A stretch of DNA of 64,000 bases from an uncultured Deferribacteres bacterium (GCA_913009825.1 CAJVYQ010000009.1:1-64000); one strand, 5' to 3'. Positions 34,381 to 43,750 are shown, numbered from the stretch's first letter. A program made the numbers and translations. The notes: a model not told the origin generated them from the letters alone.

Positions 34381-35322
34381 TTACAACGCCGGCCTGGTAT
34401 TTGTCAGACATAATTGTACCAGGTCATCGATCAGTGCAGTGCCGGCGCACATGACGGTATCAGCGCCGCCCCAATATATTTTTACCATCCCGTCATCTTC
34501 AGGAACAGCACCACAGGTAAAAACAACGTTGGGCACATAACCATTTACCTCCCAGGGATCTTCTGGCTGCAGTATCCACTGATCGGAAACGCCAATGGTT
34601 TTTGCCGGATCATTAAGATCGTGCAGAGCAATGCCAAGGCGATACACCGCCCCGGCCATAGTTTTAAAGACTCCATGGTAAATATGCAGCCAGCCTTTGT
34701 TGGTTTTGAATGGCGGTGCGCCGGGTCCGATTTTCATTTCATCCCAGTGATAAGGAACCGGCTTCATAATCACCCGTGAATCGCCCCAATGAACCAGGTC
34801 GGGGGAATAGGAAATCCAGATTGACCAGGGTGATATTTCGGAATGCGGCCGGTCAAGACGCACATACCGGCCAGCGAACTTTTCAGGAAAAATGACGACA
34901 TTGCGCAGGTCGGCCTGGGTAATAAGCGCAATGCGTTCAACTTTTTCAAAATCCCTGGTGCGTGCAAGGGCAATCCGAACGCCGTGACGGGAATATGCGC
35001 TGTAGGTAAGCAGGTAGTCGTCCTCAACCGGACAGATTCTAAGGTCCTCAATTCCGAACTCTTCATATTCCGCAAAAATGTTGTCTGTTGCGGGTGTGAG
35101 AAAGGGTTTGGGATGAACCGTAAAGGAAAATCCATCTTCGCTATCGGCTCTGCCAATGATAGAGCGCCCGTTGTGTCTGTGCGATCTGAAAAGCATTATG
35201 TAACGGCCGTTGTGCTTGACAATACCGGCATTATGAACCGTAGCTACAGGATATGGGACATCTTCCTTAGTGAGAATAGGATTTTTAGGGTAACGTGTTA
35301 TTATCTTATTTTTAGTAGTCAT
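34381..35322 (-). CDS. GH130 phosphorylase-type protein (mannosyl-glycoside phosphorylase)
   Basis: A 313-residue GH130 protein. The start ATG 35322 (MTTKNKIITRYPKNPIL) is chosen over an upstream TTG. The NPIL entry motif, EFGIEDLRI (Asp93 in the catalytic position), DLRNVVIFPEKF (Arg140-Asn141), DRPHS (157-161) and IYHGVFKTMAGAVYRLG are visible. Adjacent Arg-Asn and the later Arg/His match the phosphate-binding set described for mannosyl-glucose and mannooligosaccharide phosphorylases, so phosphorolysis giving mannose-1-phosphate is likely. Leu replaces the usual Pro after Glu-Asp. Cytoplasmic. It has no clear ribosome site. Confidence 0.87.
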   Translation of the reverse strand: MTTKNKIITRYPKNPILTKEDVPYPVATVHNAGIVKHNGRYIMLFRSHRHNGRSIIGRADSEDGFSFTVHPKPFLTPATDNIFAEYEEFGIEDLRICPVEDDYLLTYSAYSRHGVRIALARTRDFEKVERIALITQADLRNVVIFPEKFAGRYVRLDRPHSEISPWSIWISYSPDLVHWGDSRVIMKPVPYHWDEMKIGPGAPPFKTNKGWLHIYHGVFKTMAGAVYRLGIALHDLNDPAKTIGVSDQWILQPEDPWEVNGYVPNVVFTCGAVPEDDGMVKIYWGGADTVMCAGTALIDDLVQLCLTNTRPAL

Positions 35323-35648
35323 AATTGTTAACAAAAGTTAAAAGTTAGTAGTAAACAGTGACTAAGTAGTGTCCGTCCGAATTTGTCATTCCCGCATGTT
35401 TTTAGCGGGAATCCATTGCTGTCCTCAAGTAGATTCCCTGTCTGCAACAGGCATGCGGCTTAAAGATTGCCTGCCTGTTGCAGACAGGCCGGAATGACAA
35501 TATCGTGGATATTTTCGGACAAACACTAAGTACATGAATTAATAAACAGGAGACCTTATAAACTCCAAAATAATCTGCAATGAAAACGCTTGCCAAAACT
35601 TAAGATACATCAAACCGGTATTCACTTTATTTCATTTCTCTATCTGTT
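35323..35648. repeat. Spacer holding a family B element
   Basis: Interrupts the mannoside locus. Positions 35363-35533 are a MITE-like element (next entry). The remainder is AT-rich without a gene. The insertion may separate the GH130 pair downstream from the GT4 genes upstream transcriptionally. Confidence 0.6.
35363..35533. repeat. MITE-like element, family B copy 4
   Basis: Left end AGTGTCCGTCCGAATTTG, right end ATTTTCGGACAAACACT. The interior TCATTCCCGCATG, then GCGGGAATCCATTGCTG, AGATTCCCTGTCTGC and GGAATGACAATATCG matches copy 1 in reverse and copy 5 directly. Confidence 0.75.
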
Positions 35649-37001
35649 TCAGGATCTTCCGAAATCATCTTCAAAACGCTCAATATCATCCTCCCCAAAA
35701 TAATCGCCGGTTTGTACTTCGATGAAACGAATATTTTTAGAACCCGGATTAGCGATTCGATGCCGGGCGCCTTTGGGAATGTCTATGGACTGCCCCGGCG
35801 CAAGTACAAATGTTTTATCGTTGAGAGTTATTTGGGCCCGACCGTTAATGATATACCAGTGTTCTGACCGGTGTTGGTGCCGCTGTAAGCTGAGACGCTT
35901 GTGGGGAAAAACAACTATCTCTTTACTTTTATATACATCATCGTCCGCCAGGATTTTATAATAGCCCCAGGGGCGGTGGTCTTCACGTTTCGTTTTTTCA
36001 AGAACCGTTTTGTAGACCTGAATATATTCTGCAACCATGCGGTCGATTGTGAAAAACTGTTCAACATGGCGGCGGCAGCATGCCCGGTCAATATCATCGA
36101 CATGTGCAACAGCGTCTATTGCCTCACTTACTGTTTGTACGAGAAAACCGTTTTTGCCGTTTTCTATAATTTCAGGCATACTGCCCCGGTTAAAGGCGAT
36201 CACAGGGGTCCCGCAGGCCATGGATTCTACAACAGACAGGCCAAAAGGCTCATTAAAATTTATGGGATGCAGAAGCGAGTATGCCTTACCAAGCAGTTGG
36301 TTACGCTGAACCGGCCTGACGCTGCCGATATAGACCGCATTGTAGTTGTCCAGGTGGGGTTCAATCTGCCGGTGATAGTAGTCTTCATCCTGAATGATTC
36401 CCGCCAATATTAGCTTTTTGTTGCAGGCTCCGGCAATTTCAATGGCCTCTCTGGCGCCCTTGTCAGGGTGAATACGCCCGAAAAAAAGCAAGTAATCATC
36501 CGGTTCGGATTGAAAATCAAACAGCTTTATATCTATGCCGTGACGGACGGTTTTGATATAATCAAGATCCGGTGAACGATCGGCATCGCTGATGGAAACA
36601 TAGAATTCTTTGCGGTTGTATTTTTTGAAAACCGGTAATATTCCGGGCGATGAAAAGCCATGAATGGTGGTGACGACAGGAGTGGTGACAAGTCCGGTAT
36701 AAGTCAAAGGCAAAAAGTCAAAATTATTATGGATAAGATCAAACTCATCGGCATGCTCAAAAAGTTCCGAAATGTGCAGGCACTCCCATACTTTTGGTAT
36801 AATGGAACGGTCTTCTTCATAGCCCCGCGCACAAACGGCATGCAGCTTACCGCTTGTTTCCGAGTCACCGGTTGCGAATAGCGTAACATTATAACCACGA
36901 GAGACCAATCCCTCGGTCAACAGAGAGACCACGCTTTCCCATGGCCCGTAGTGCCGCGGCGGCGTGCGCCATGCAATTGGTGAAAGCATTGCAATATGCA
37001 T
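35649..37001 (-). CDS. GT4 glycosyltransferase fused to a type II mannose-6-phosphate isomerase-like cupin
   Basis: A 450-residue fusion. Residues 1 to about 335 are a GT-B fold GT4 transferase: HYGPWESVVSLLTEGLVSRG, FGRIHPDKGA, and the donor-site NEPFGLSVVESMACGTPVIA. Residues 343-448 are a cupin of the AlgA/ManC C-terminal type: RPWGYYKIL, then RLSLQRHQHRSEHWYIINGR with metal ligands at about His375, His377, Glu380 or His381 and His414, and PGQSIDIPKGARHRI. It may link mannose-6-phosphate/fructose-6-phosphate conversion or sugar sensing to mannosyl transfer. It starts two bases after the stop of the upstream GT4 gene, so the two are coupled. Cytoplasmic. Confidence 0.85.
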   Translation of the reverse strand: MHIAMLSPIAWRTPPRHYGPWESVVSLLTEGLVSRGYNVTLFATGDSETSGKLHAVCARGYEEDRSIIPKVWECLHISELFEHADEFDLIHNNFDFLPLTYTGLVTTPVVTTIHGFSSPGILPVFKKYNRKEFYVSISDADRSPDLDYIKTVRHGIDIKLFDFQSEPDDYLLFFGRIHPDKGAREAIEIAGACNKKLILAGIIQDEDYYHRQIEPHLDNYNAVYIGSVRPVQRNQLLGKAYSLLHPINFNEPFGLSVVESMACGTPVIAFNRGSMPEIIENGKNGFLVQTVSEAIDAVAHVDDIDRACCRRHVEQFFTIDRMVAEYIQVYKTVLEKTKREDHRPWGYYKILADDDVYKSKEIVVFPHKRLSLQRHQHRSEHWYIINGRAQITLNDKTFVLAPGQSIDIPKGARHRIANPGSKNIRFIEVQTGDYFGEDDIERFEDDFGRS

Positions 37002-37003
37002 GA

Positions 37004-39319
37004 TTAACTCTTTACCTTATCCGTTTGATTGGATGGTTGTTTTAAAATTTCGTCGGCATAAAGCTTTTGCAATGTCATAAGCGAGAGCAGCCAGGCAAGC
37101 GTCGATTCGGCGCCTTCATTTTGGTTAATACCATCAGCCATCAACCCATCGCGGCAGCCACCGGTCTTAGCATCATAGAGCGGCATATTCAAATCGTTGT
37201 GTCCGAGAAACCATTGAAAGCACATGACCGCATTGTCGATCCATGTTTTATCCCGCGTGATATTAAAAGCTTCGACACAAGCTTCGATCGTGGCATCAGC
37301 TTCGATGGGCTGCTGGTCGAAACGGGCCTTGGCACCGCCTTGTTCATACCATCCGTTATTGCCGATCGGTACAAAGTGACCATTTTCGGTCTGGATGTTG
37401 AGCAACCACTTGAGGGCTCTTAGCCCCATTTCGATCATATCACTGCGCTGCATCCATTGTCCGGACAGGAGCAGTGCATGGGGCAGCTTGCCGTTGGCAT
37501 AGTATAAACTATTTTCAAGCCATATCCAGTTTTTTGATGCATTATTCTTGAACTGCTTAAAAAGTCTGTCTGCAAGATCTTCCCGCACCCTGTGCACTTC
37601 ATGGTCGCCTGAAAATTTTTGCAGATAGGCATGAATGCCCACCAAGGTAAAAGCGATAGCACGGGGCGAATTAAAGTGTTCCACTGCTTTCACCGCCTGG
37701 TTGAAAAGTGTCGTGCTCATTGCCAACTGGCCGGGATTGTCAAGAAAAGCCACAGCTTTGCCGAGGCTCCAGAGCGCTCTGCCGTGAGCATCCTCGGACC
37801 CTACATCTTCAGTCCATTGCCGGGCATAGTTCATAAAATTACGAAACCGTCCGTTCTCAACATTAAAGGCATATCGCAGAAAGCTGAGATACAGGCTGCT
37901 GAAAGAATCGAAGTCCACAGTATCTGTGATTAAATATTTCCTACCCATGGCAACAACCATTAACGCTCTGGCATTATCATCGGTACAGTAACCATGGAAA
38001 CGATCGGGGATGGTGTGGGTGGCATGTTGCAAAATGCCCGTATCATCGGTAAGGGTTTTCAGGTGATCAAGCTTCATTTCCGGAAGTTCAAAATTTGTGA
38101 TGGATTTGATGTTTTCAACATATAAGTGCCGCGGGCGGGGGTGCTGAGAACGGTTTCTCTTCCCTTCACTGAAAACCTCGAGATATTTCCGGGATACCTC
38201 TTTCCAGATCGCATCGCGACAGAACGTATACGCTTTTTTACGAATGGTATGCCGGTTGACATCATTGTCCAGAAGGTAGACAATTTGTTCCGCCACGGCA
38301 TCAGGGTTTTTGAATGGAACAATTATACCCCTTCCTTCGGCAAGCATCTCAGTTGCATACCAGTACGGAGTTGAAATGACGGCTTTGCCGGTCCCCATGG
38401 CATAGGCCAGCGTTCCGGAAGTAATCTGGGCTTCTTCAAGATAGGGGGTTATATAGATATCAGCGGTACCGAGAAACTCACATAATTCTTTCAGCTCCAC
38501 AAACCGGTTTTGAAAAATGACATGATCACTGATATTAAGTTTGCGTACAAGCTGCTGCAGGCTGATACGGTATTCTTCTCCATGTGCCTTCAATATATTC
38601 GGATGGGTTGCTCCCAAGACAATGTATGTGACATCAGGATGTTTTCTAATAACGGACGGAAGCGCCTGCAGCACATTTTCAATTCCCTTATTGGGTGAAA
38701 GCAAGCCGAATGTGAGAAGCACCTTTTTACCTTCCACACCGAACTGATCTTTGTAGAAGTTGGGATCAATAAAAGGCGTATCCGGAATGCCGTGATGGAT
38801 AAACGCAATTTTCTCCTCCGGAACGGCATAGATATCTTTGAGGAAATCAAAAGCCTTCCAGCTCATTACGATAAGTTTGTCGGACAGATCACACAGCTTG
38901 CGCATGACTTCACGATATTCCGGGGCGGGATCTTTCAGAACCGTATGCAGTGTTGTTACCACCGGCATGCGCAGATTGGCGAGAAGTTTCAGGATATGGC
39001 TGCCAGCCGGACCGCCAAAAATACCGTACTCATGCTGAACACAGACAATATCAATCTGGCTGATATTGAGAAATTCCGATGCGACATTGTAATCGGTAAG
39101 TTTATTCTGGTTGATCTCAAATCGCACTTTTTCCGGATATGGATATCCCTCGGGTTTATCATTCATGACAACCGCCCTACAGTTAATGTCGGGCGCTTCT
39201 ATCGATAAAGCCTCAACAAGATCAGTTGTAAATGTTGCAATACCGCACCGGCGGGGTAAATAGTTACCGATTACAGCAACCGAATTAATTCCCTCATAAT
39301 ACTGAATAACAGATGCCAT
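37004..39319 (-). CDS. GT4 glycosyltransferase fused to an (alpha/alpha)6-type glycosidase-like domain
   Basis: A 771-residue protein. Residues 1-385 are a GT4 transferase: YLPRRCGIATFTTDLVEAL, HEYGIFGG, FGLLSPNKG (204-212) and TPYLEEAQITSGTLAYAMG with TPYW and ATEML. Residues about 415-760 are helical repeats with CTDDNARALMVV (Asp447, Asp448, Arg451) and YDAKTGGCRDGLMADGINQN-EGAEST, like (alpha/alpha)6 barrels. The same two signatures occur in the lipoprotein encoded at 40431-41909. GAGGAT five bases before the ATG sets the start. GT and glycosidase-like parts on one chain suggest synthesis with trimming or a sugar-binding platform. Cytoplasmic. Confidence 0.83.
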   Translation of the reverse strand: MASVIQYYEGINSVAVIGNYLPRRCGIATFTTDLVEALSIEAPDINCRAVVMNDKPEGYPYPEKVRFEINQNKLTDYNVASEFLNISQIDIVCVQHEYGIFGGPAGSHILKLLANLRMPVVTTLHTVLKDPAPEYREVMRKLCDLSDKLIVMSWKAFDFLKDIYAVPEEKIAFIHHGIPDTPFIDPNFYKDQFGVEGKKVLLTFGLLSPNKGIENVLQALPSVIRKHPDVTYIVLGATHPNILKAHGEEYRISLQQLVRKLNISDHVIFQNRFVELKELCEFLGTADIYITPYLEEAQITSGTLAYAMGTGKAVISTPYWYATEMLAEGRGIIVPFKNPDAVAEQIVYLLDNDVNRHTIRKKAYTFCRDAIWKEVSRKYLEVFSEGKRNRSQHPRPRHLYVENIKSITNFELPEMKLDHLKTLTDDTGILQHATHTIPDRFHGYCTDDNARALMVVAMGRKYLITDTVDFDSFSSLYLSFLRYAFNVENGRFRNFMNYARQWTEDVGSEDAHGRALWSLGKAVAFLDNPGQLAMSTTLFNQAVKAVEHFNSPRAIAFTLVGIHAYLQKFSGDHEVHRVREDLADRLFKQFKNNASKNWIWLENSLYYANGKLPHALLLSGQWMQRSDMIEMGLRALKWLLNIQTENGHFVPIGNNGWYEQGGAKARFDQQPIEADATIEACVEAFNITRDKTWIDNAVMCFQWFLGHNDLNMPLYDAKTGGCRDGLMADGINQNEGAESTLAWLLSLMTLQKLYADEILKQPSNQTDKVKS

Positions 39320-39421
39320 ATTATCCTCACATACAGAAAAAAACCATATTTTAGGTCATTTCAACTTCATTAAACGTCGTAGTTAATTTTTATTTTTTTT
39401 CTTCATCACTAATTTCACACG

Positions 39422-40393
39422 CTACTCTAATTCCGGCTCTTTTACTTTTGGGCACTGTAAAATATAATCCCTTAAATCTTTTATATGAGCAATTGCCAGG
39501 GCTATTGAAGTGTCGGCGGAACCGTAATACAGCCTGACTTGATCATTTTCCAGAATCCAGCCACAAGGAAAAACTACATTATTCACGTCACCCTGTCTTT
39601 CATAGTTTTCACTGGGTCCCATAACCCATTCATTCGCCCGGCGAATTAGTTTCGTAGGATCGTTTAAATCAAGAAGGGCTAAACCAAGACGATACAACGC
39701 TCCTTCGGCAGTCTTTTTGACACCATGATACAAAACAAGCCAGCCTTCCGGGATTCGTAAAGGCGGCGGCGAAATGCCTACTTTCCCTGCATCCCACCAG
39801 GCTCCGGTTCGCGCCATGAGCAGGATTCGGTGTTTTCCCCAATGAACCAAATCCGGTGATAATGCAATCCAAATGTGATGGCCCGACTCCATTATGGAAC
39901 CGGCAGGTCGATGAATCATTGCCCATTGATTATTGAATCGCACAGGGAACAACGCTGCATCCTTGTTTTCAGGGGGTAGAACTGCGCCAATTTTATCAAA
40001 GGTTTTAAAATCCGCTGTCTTGGCTAATGAAACAAGCGGACCGCCTCTGGAAAAAGCTGTATAAGTAATGTAATACTCTTTTAATTCGGGGATATAGGTA
40101 ATTCTTGGATCCTCGACGCCCCAAATTTCTTCAGGATATTTTTCGGGTTCAGAAAAAAGAGCAGGTTTGGATTCAATTTTCCAATTTTTAACGCCATCTG
40201 TGCTTTTTGCTATCGCAAGATGAGACAACCCGGTTCGATCTTCCACACGCACGAGCAGTACAGTTTGTCCATTCAATAATGTCGCGCCACAATTAAAAGC
40301 TGAGTTTACCGGATATGGCCAATCGTTAATTGTGATTATTGGATTCCCAGGGTGCCTTTTGAAAAGTTCCCGGAAAGAGGTCTTTACACGCAT
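39422..40393 (-). CDS. GH130 phosphorylase-type protein (mannooligosaccharide/mannosyl-GlcNAc type)
   Basis: A 323-residue GH130 protein with canonical motifs: HPGNPIIT (entry), GVEDPRITYI (Asp95), ENKDAALFPVRF, IHRPAGSIMESGHHIWIALS and LYHGVKKTAEGALYRLG. The NKDAALFP form is that of the GH130 branch with mannosyl-N-acetylglucosamine and beta-mannooligosaccharide phosphorylases, whereas the second copy has RNVVIFP, so the three GH130 proteins in the locus should have different substrates. GGAG about ten bases before the ATG. No signal peptide, so it works on imported sugars in the cytoplasm. Confidence 0.88.
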   Translation of the reverse strand: MRVKTSFRELFKRHPGNPIITINDWPYPVNSAFNCGATLLNGQTVLLVRVEDRTGLSHLAIAKSTDGVKNWKIESKPALFSEPEKYPEEIWGVEDPRITYIPELKEYYITYTAFSRGGPLVSLAKTADFKTFDKIGAVLPPENKDAALFPVRFNNQWAMIHRPAGSIMESGHHIWIALSPDLVHWGKHRILLMARTGAWWDAGKVGISPPPLRIPEGWLVLYHGVKKTAEGALYRLGLALLDLNDPTKLIRRANEWVMGPSENYERQGDVNNVVFPCGWILENDQVRLYYGSADTSIALAIAHIKDLRDYILQCPKVKEPELE

Positions 40394-40430
40394 AAAACCA
40401 ATTCTCCTTAAAATATCTTTGGTTATCCAT

Positions 40431-41909
40431 TCAATTGGTCTCGATAAAATGTTGCCACTTTATTTCCGACATTAGATAAAAGGTACGGCTTTTCCATGAA
40501 TAAACCAATACATATCTTCTGCGATCCTTTAATCCATAAATTCTAAATTGACAAAATCCAAAATTTGATAATTGAATATTCTTAGTCGCTTGAATAAGTT
40601 TTGCTTGGAGAAAAGGTTTGGCCAACGGTTCTTGTTCTATTTCTATGAGAGTGAGAAGAGCCTCAATCGTTGATTCTGCTCCGGCATTCAGATTAATTTC
40701 ATTTTCATTCACGATTCCATCATAGCATCGCCCAGTGCGTGAATCGTACATTGCCTTTTTTGCCGGATTGTTGCCGAAAAGCCAAGAAGCTAATAAACCG
40801 GCCAATCGTGCTTGACGTTGTTCGCCGGTTACCTGATAATTTTTTAACGCCGCTAAAGCCGCACAGCGAATACCATAAGCAATTTGGGGAAACTGCATCT
40901 CGTCTTCCCGGGATAGCCGAAATTCATGTAACCAATCTTTTAGTATCAATCGTGGATAAAATTGCTGTACCTCTTTTCGCGCTGAATTCAACCATAAATT
41001 ATTTTTCAATTGCGGAGTTAATAGACTCATACTAACAGACTGAGAATTTCCCCATGCGTGCCATAAATCAGGGAATGACAGAAATGCACCGGGAAATTTT
41101 GATTCCCGGTCACACTGCATGCTGACAATTCCTTCGGCGAGTTGACAGGCGTAATCCTTCAATTCGGCATCTTCATCAGATTGTAAGTAGGAAACAATTG
41201 CTTGAAGCAGAACTGCTGTGGCATCGGCAGCATAGAGATTAACTAACCATTTAGGGTAGAATCTTTCATTAACCTTTTCAGTTTTGTGATAATTCTTTAA
41301 AAGATTTCTAATTGGATTTTTACACCTTAAAAAATGCTGTTTTAATTGTTGAGCAAATATGCGGTCTTTATTTTGAAGAATTCTGTACCCTTCTGCTAAC
41401 GCCCAGTAACCTCGAACTGCCCACCAACCAAAGGATTTAAAACTAGTGTTTCCGCTTCTATTAATTTCGTAACTCTTATCAATAAAATTAAAAAACTCAC
41501 CGTCATTCGTTTGCATTTTCACAACAAATTTCAAATAGTAACGTGCCCACTGCAGCGAACCTTCATCTTTTGTCCACTCATAATGATGTAATCTAAGAAC
41601 AGCGGCTCGCGCAACATCATCCACACAAGCGATTCCCTCTTTATTAGCGTCAACCCATTTATATTCCGGATATTCCGAATAAATGTGGACAATTCCGACT
41701 GAATCTCCTTGAAATTCGATAATTTCTGAAAGTTGTTCGAGATGAGTAAAATTTATTAATGATTGATTTGATGAAGAACAATTTAAAAGTGAAACATGAA
41801 AAATAAAAAATGAAACGATTAAAAAGAAATATTTCACGACTTTCAGGTTAAATATATTTCCCTTTATATTTGAATTTGCACATTTTAATTCTAATTTAGA
41901 ACTTTTCAT
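40431..41909 (-). CDS. Lipoprotein with an (alpha/alpha)6-type domain, paralogous to the GT4-fused domain
   Basis: A 492-residue predicted lipoprotein: hydrophobic segment VVKYFFLIVSFFIFHVSLLN then Cys44. The mature part is helical, with IACVDDVARAAVLRLHHYEW (Asp97, Asp98, Arg101) and YDSRTGRCYDGIVNENEINL then NAGAEST near the C-terminus. These match DDNARA and YDAKTGGCRDG...EGAEST in the GT4 fusion at 37004-39319. It may be a periplasmic or surface glycosidase or lyase. The last permease gene stops three bases upstream, so coupling is likely. An export version and a cytoplasmic version of one domain in one locus is unusual. Confidence 0.72.
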   Translation of the reverse strand: MKSSKLELKCANSNIKGNIFNLKVVKYFFLIVSFFIFHVSLLNCSSSNQSLINFTHLEQLSEIIEFQGDSVGIVHIYSEYPEYKWVDANKEGIACVDDVARAAVLRLHHYEWTKDEGSLQWARYYLKFVVKMQTNDGEFFNFIDKSYEINRSGNTSFKSFGWWAVRGYWALAEGYRILQNKDRIFAQQLKQHFLRCKNPIRNLLKNYHKTEKVNERFYPKWLVNLYAADATAVLLQAIVSYLQSDEDAELKDYACQLAEGIVSMQCDRESKFPGAFLSFPDLWHAWGNSQSVSMSLLTPQLKNNLWLNSARKEVQQFYPRLILKDWLHEFRLSREDEMQFPQIAYGIRCAALAALKNYQVTGEQRQARLAGLLASWLFGNNPAKKAMYDSRTGRCYDGIVNENEINLNAGAESTIEALLTLIEIEQEPLAKPFLQAKLIQATKNIQLSNFGFCQFRIYGLKDRRRYVLVYSWKSRTFYLMSEIKWQHFIETN

Positions 41910-41912
41910 GTT

Positions 41913-42725
41913 TTACGATTTTAGTCCCGATGTTGCCATACTTTCAATAAAATAACGCTGGAAAAAGCTGTAGGCAACTACAATTGGCAGCGCTAATAAA
42001 GTTGCCGATGCCAGTTTCAAACCAAGCAATCCTTCCGCACGGCCGCCCACGGCAAACAGAGTAACCAGTTGCGGCATAGTCATTAAATCCTGATTACGGA
42101 TGACGATGATTGGCCAGAGCACGTCATTCCAGATAGTCATAAAGGTTAATATCCCGACTGTAACCAGAGTGGGAACCGACAACGGCCACAAGATGCGAAA
42201 CAGGATATGCATCTCCGAGCAGCCGTCGATTCTGGCGGCATCGATTAAATCCTGAGGAATAGTTAAAAAATGTTGGCGAAACAGAATAATTCCAAAAGCG
42301 CTCATGGTAAACGGAATAATAAGGGCTAAATAAGTATTCACCCAATGGAATTTTACCATGAGTAAATATTGGGGAATTAATGTGATCTGAAACGGCAGCA
42401 TCATAGTGAAAAGGATGAGAAAAAATATTGCGTTTCTACCGCGAAATTTTAATCGGGAAAGGGCATACCCTGCCATCGAACAGAAAGCCAACACACCGGC
42501 CGTTACACTGACAGAAACCAAAAGACTGTTAAAAAATGCCCGTAGAATAGGTATCTTGCGAAAAACTGCGATGTAGTTTTCCAGAGTTACTCGAGCAGGC
42601 AAGATGCTTAAGGCACCAATATCCGCTTCGGGACGAAATGTAGTGACAACCATCCAAAGAAAAGGATAAAAGAAAAAAACAGCGAAAATGATTAATGCTG
42701 AATATAACAGAAGGCGCTTAGTCAA
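41913..42725 (-). CDS. Carbohydrate ABC transporter permease, MalG type
   Basis: Inner-membrane subunit with six helices and the EAA loop DAARIDGCSEMHILFRILWP that contacts the ATPase. The TTG at 42725 is chosen since GGAG lies five bases before it, giving 270 residues starting TKRLLLYSALIIFAVFFFYP, as usual for this family. A longer form from TTG 42776 adds 17 charged residues. It works with the next permease and the solute-binding lipoprotein encoded just upstream. No ATP-binding subunit is present in the locus. Confidence 0.9.
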   Translation of the reverse strand: MTKRLLLYSALIIFAVFFFYPFLWMVVTTFRPEADIGALSILPARVTLENYIAVFRKIPILRAFFNSLLVSVSVTAGVLAFCSMAGYALSRLKFRGRNAIFFLILFTMMLPFQITLIPQYLLMVKFHWVNTYLALIIPFTMSAFGIILFRQHFLTIPQDLIDAARIDGCSEMHILFRILWPLSVPTLVTVGILTFMTIWNDVLWPIIVIRNQDLMTMPQLVTLFAVGGRAEGLLGLKLASATLLALPIVVAYSFFQRYFIESMATSGLKS

Positions 42726-42776
42726 ATATTCTCCAAAATTTTTTCGTTCAAACTCTATTTCCCGGTAGCTGGGCAA

Positions 42777-42889
42777 TCATAAATGAAGAGTACTCTGATA
42801 ATTCTATCACACAGAGAAATACTGAGAAAATCTCTGCGATCCTCCGTGTCTGCTTTATGAATCTCCGTGTAAAAAACACCGTAATTTTT
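42777..42889. repeat. CTCCGTGT-type dispersed string between the two permease genes
   Basis: CACAGAGAAATACTGAGAAA, then TCTCTGCGATCCTCCGTGTC, then ATCTCCGTGT. Similar strings lie at about 45135-45205 (CACAGAGATTTTTTCCGTGC, CTTCGTGTTTCTCCGTGT), 58478-58500 and 63690-63715. No gene. Confidence 0.5.
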
Positions 42890-43750
42890 TTAATAACCAA
42901 CATCCCGTTCCAATACTTTTCGTTGAATCAAAACCACGGTAAACAAAATTATGGCAAACACAAAACCCAGTGTGGCGGCATAACCCATGTGGTAAAAATT
43001 GAATGCTTGTTTATAAATATACAAAACCGCAGATAACGTGCTGTTCATAGGGCCTCCTCCAGTCATAATGTAGGGTTCAATAAACAATGAAAATCCGCTA
43101 ATGGTTGACAGGATAACCACCATAAAAAAAGTTGAGTTGATCATGGGTAGTGTAATTTTTCTGAATTTTTGCCATTCGGATGCTCCTTCAATATCAGCCG
43201 CCTCATACATACTTTTTGGCACACTTTGTAAACCAACCAGAAACAAAACCACATACAGCCCAACATTTTTCCAGGTGGCCATAATCGCGATACTTGGCAT
43301 CGCTAACTTAGGACTGGTTAACCATGCAACTCTTGGCAATCCAATAGACTGAATGAGCTGATTTAACAAGCCGCTGTTTAGATTGTATAATTGATTCCAC
43401 AGCATTGTAATCACAACACCAGACACAACCACGGGTAAAAAGTAAACCGCTCTGAAGAATCCACGAAATTTTATCTTACGATTTAAAATCACAGCCAAAA
43501 GAAGCGCAACAATGATTTGCAACGGGATATGAATGATCAGGAAATAGAACGTATTAAACAAGGCTTTGAAAAATAGTTTATCCTGAAAAACTTTTGTAAA
43601 ATTTTGCAGACCTACAAATTTCAAAGGAGAAACCACATCCCACTGGTGAAACAGCAGCACCAGTGAAAAGACAATTGGAAATGCCAAAAACACAGCAAAA
43701 TGAATTAAATAAGGAGAAAGAAATAACCAGCCTATTCGGTTCTGTTTCAA
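42890..43750 (-). CDS. Carbohydrate ABC transporter permease, MalF type
   Basis: A 286-residue permease starting at TTG 43750 (AAGGATC upstream), opening with GWLFLSPYLIHFAVFLAFPI and carrying the EAA loop EAADIEGASEWQKFRKITLP. The pattern is that of the first permease of CUT1-family oligosaccharide importers. Eleven bases separate it from the solute-binding gene. It would form the channel with the MalG-type subunit and borrow a shared ATPase from elsewhere. Confidence 0.9.
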   Translation of the reverse strand: MKQNRIGWLFLSPYLIHFAVFLAFPIVFSLVLLFHQWDVVSPLKFVGLQNFTKVFQDKLFFKALFNTFYFLIIHIPLQIIVALLLAVILNRKIKFRGFFRAVYFLPVVVSGVVITMLWNQLYNLNSGLLNQLIQSIGLPRVAWLTSPKLAMPSIAIMATWKNVGLYVVLFLVGLQSVPKSMYEAADIEGASEWQKFRKITLPMINSTFFMVVILSTISGFSLFIEPYIMTGGGPMNSTLSAVLYIYKQAFNFYHMGYAATLGFVFAIILFTVVLIQRKVLERDVGY

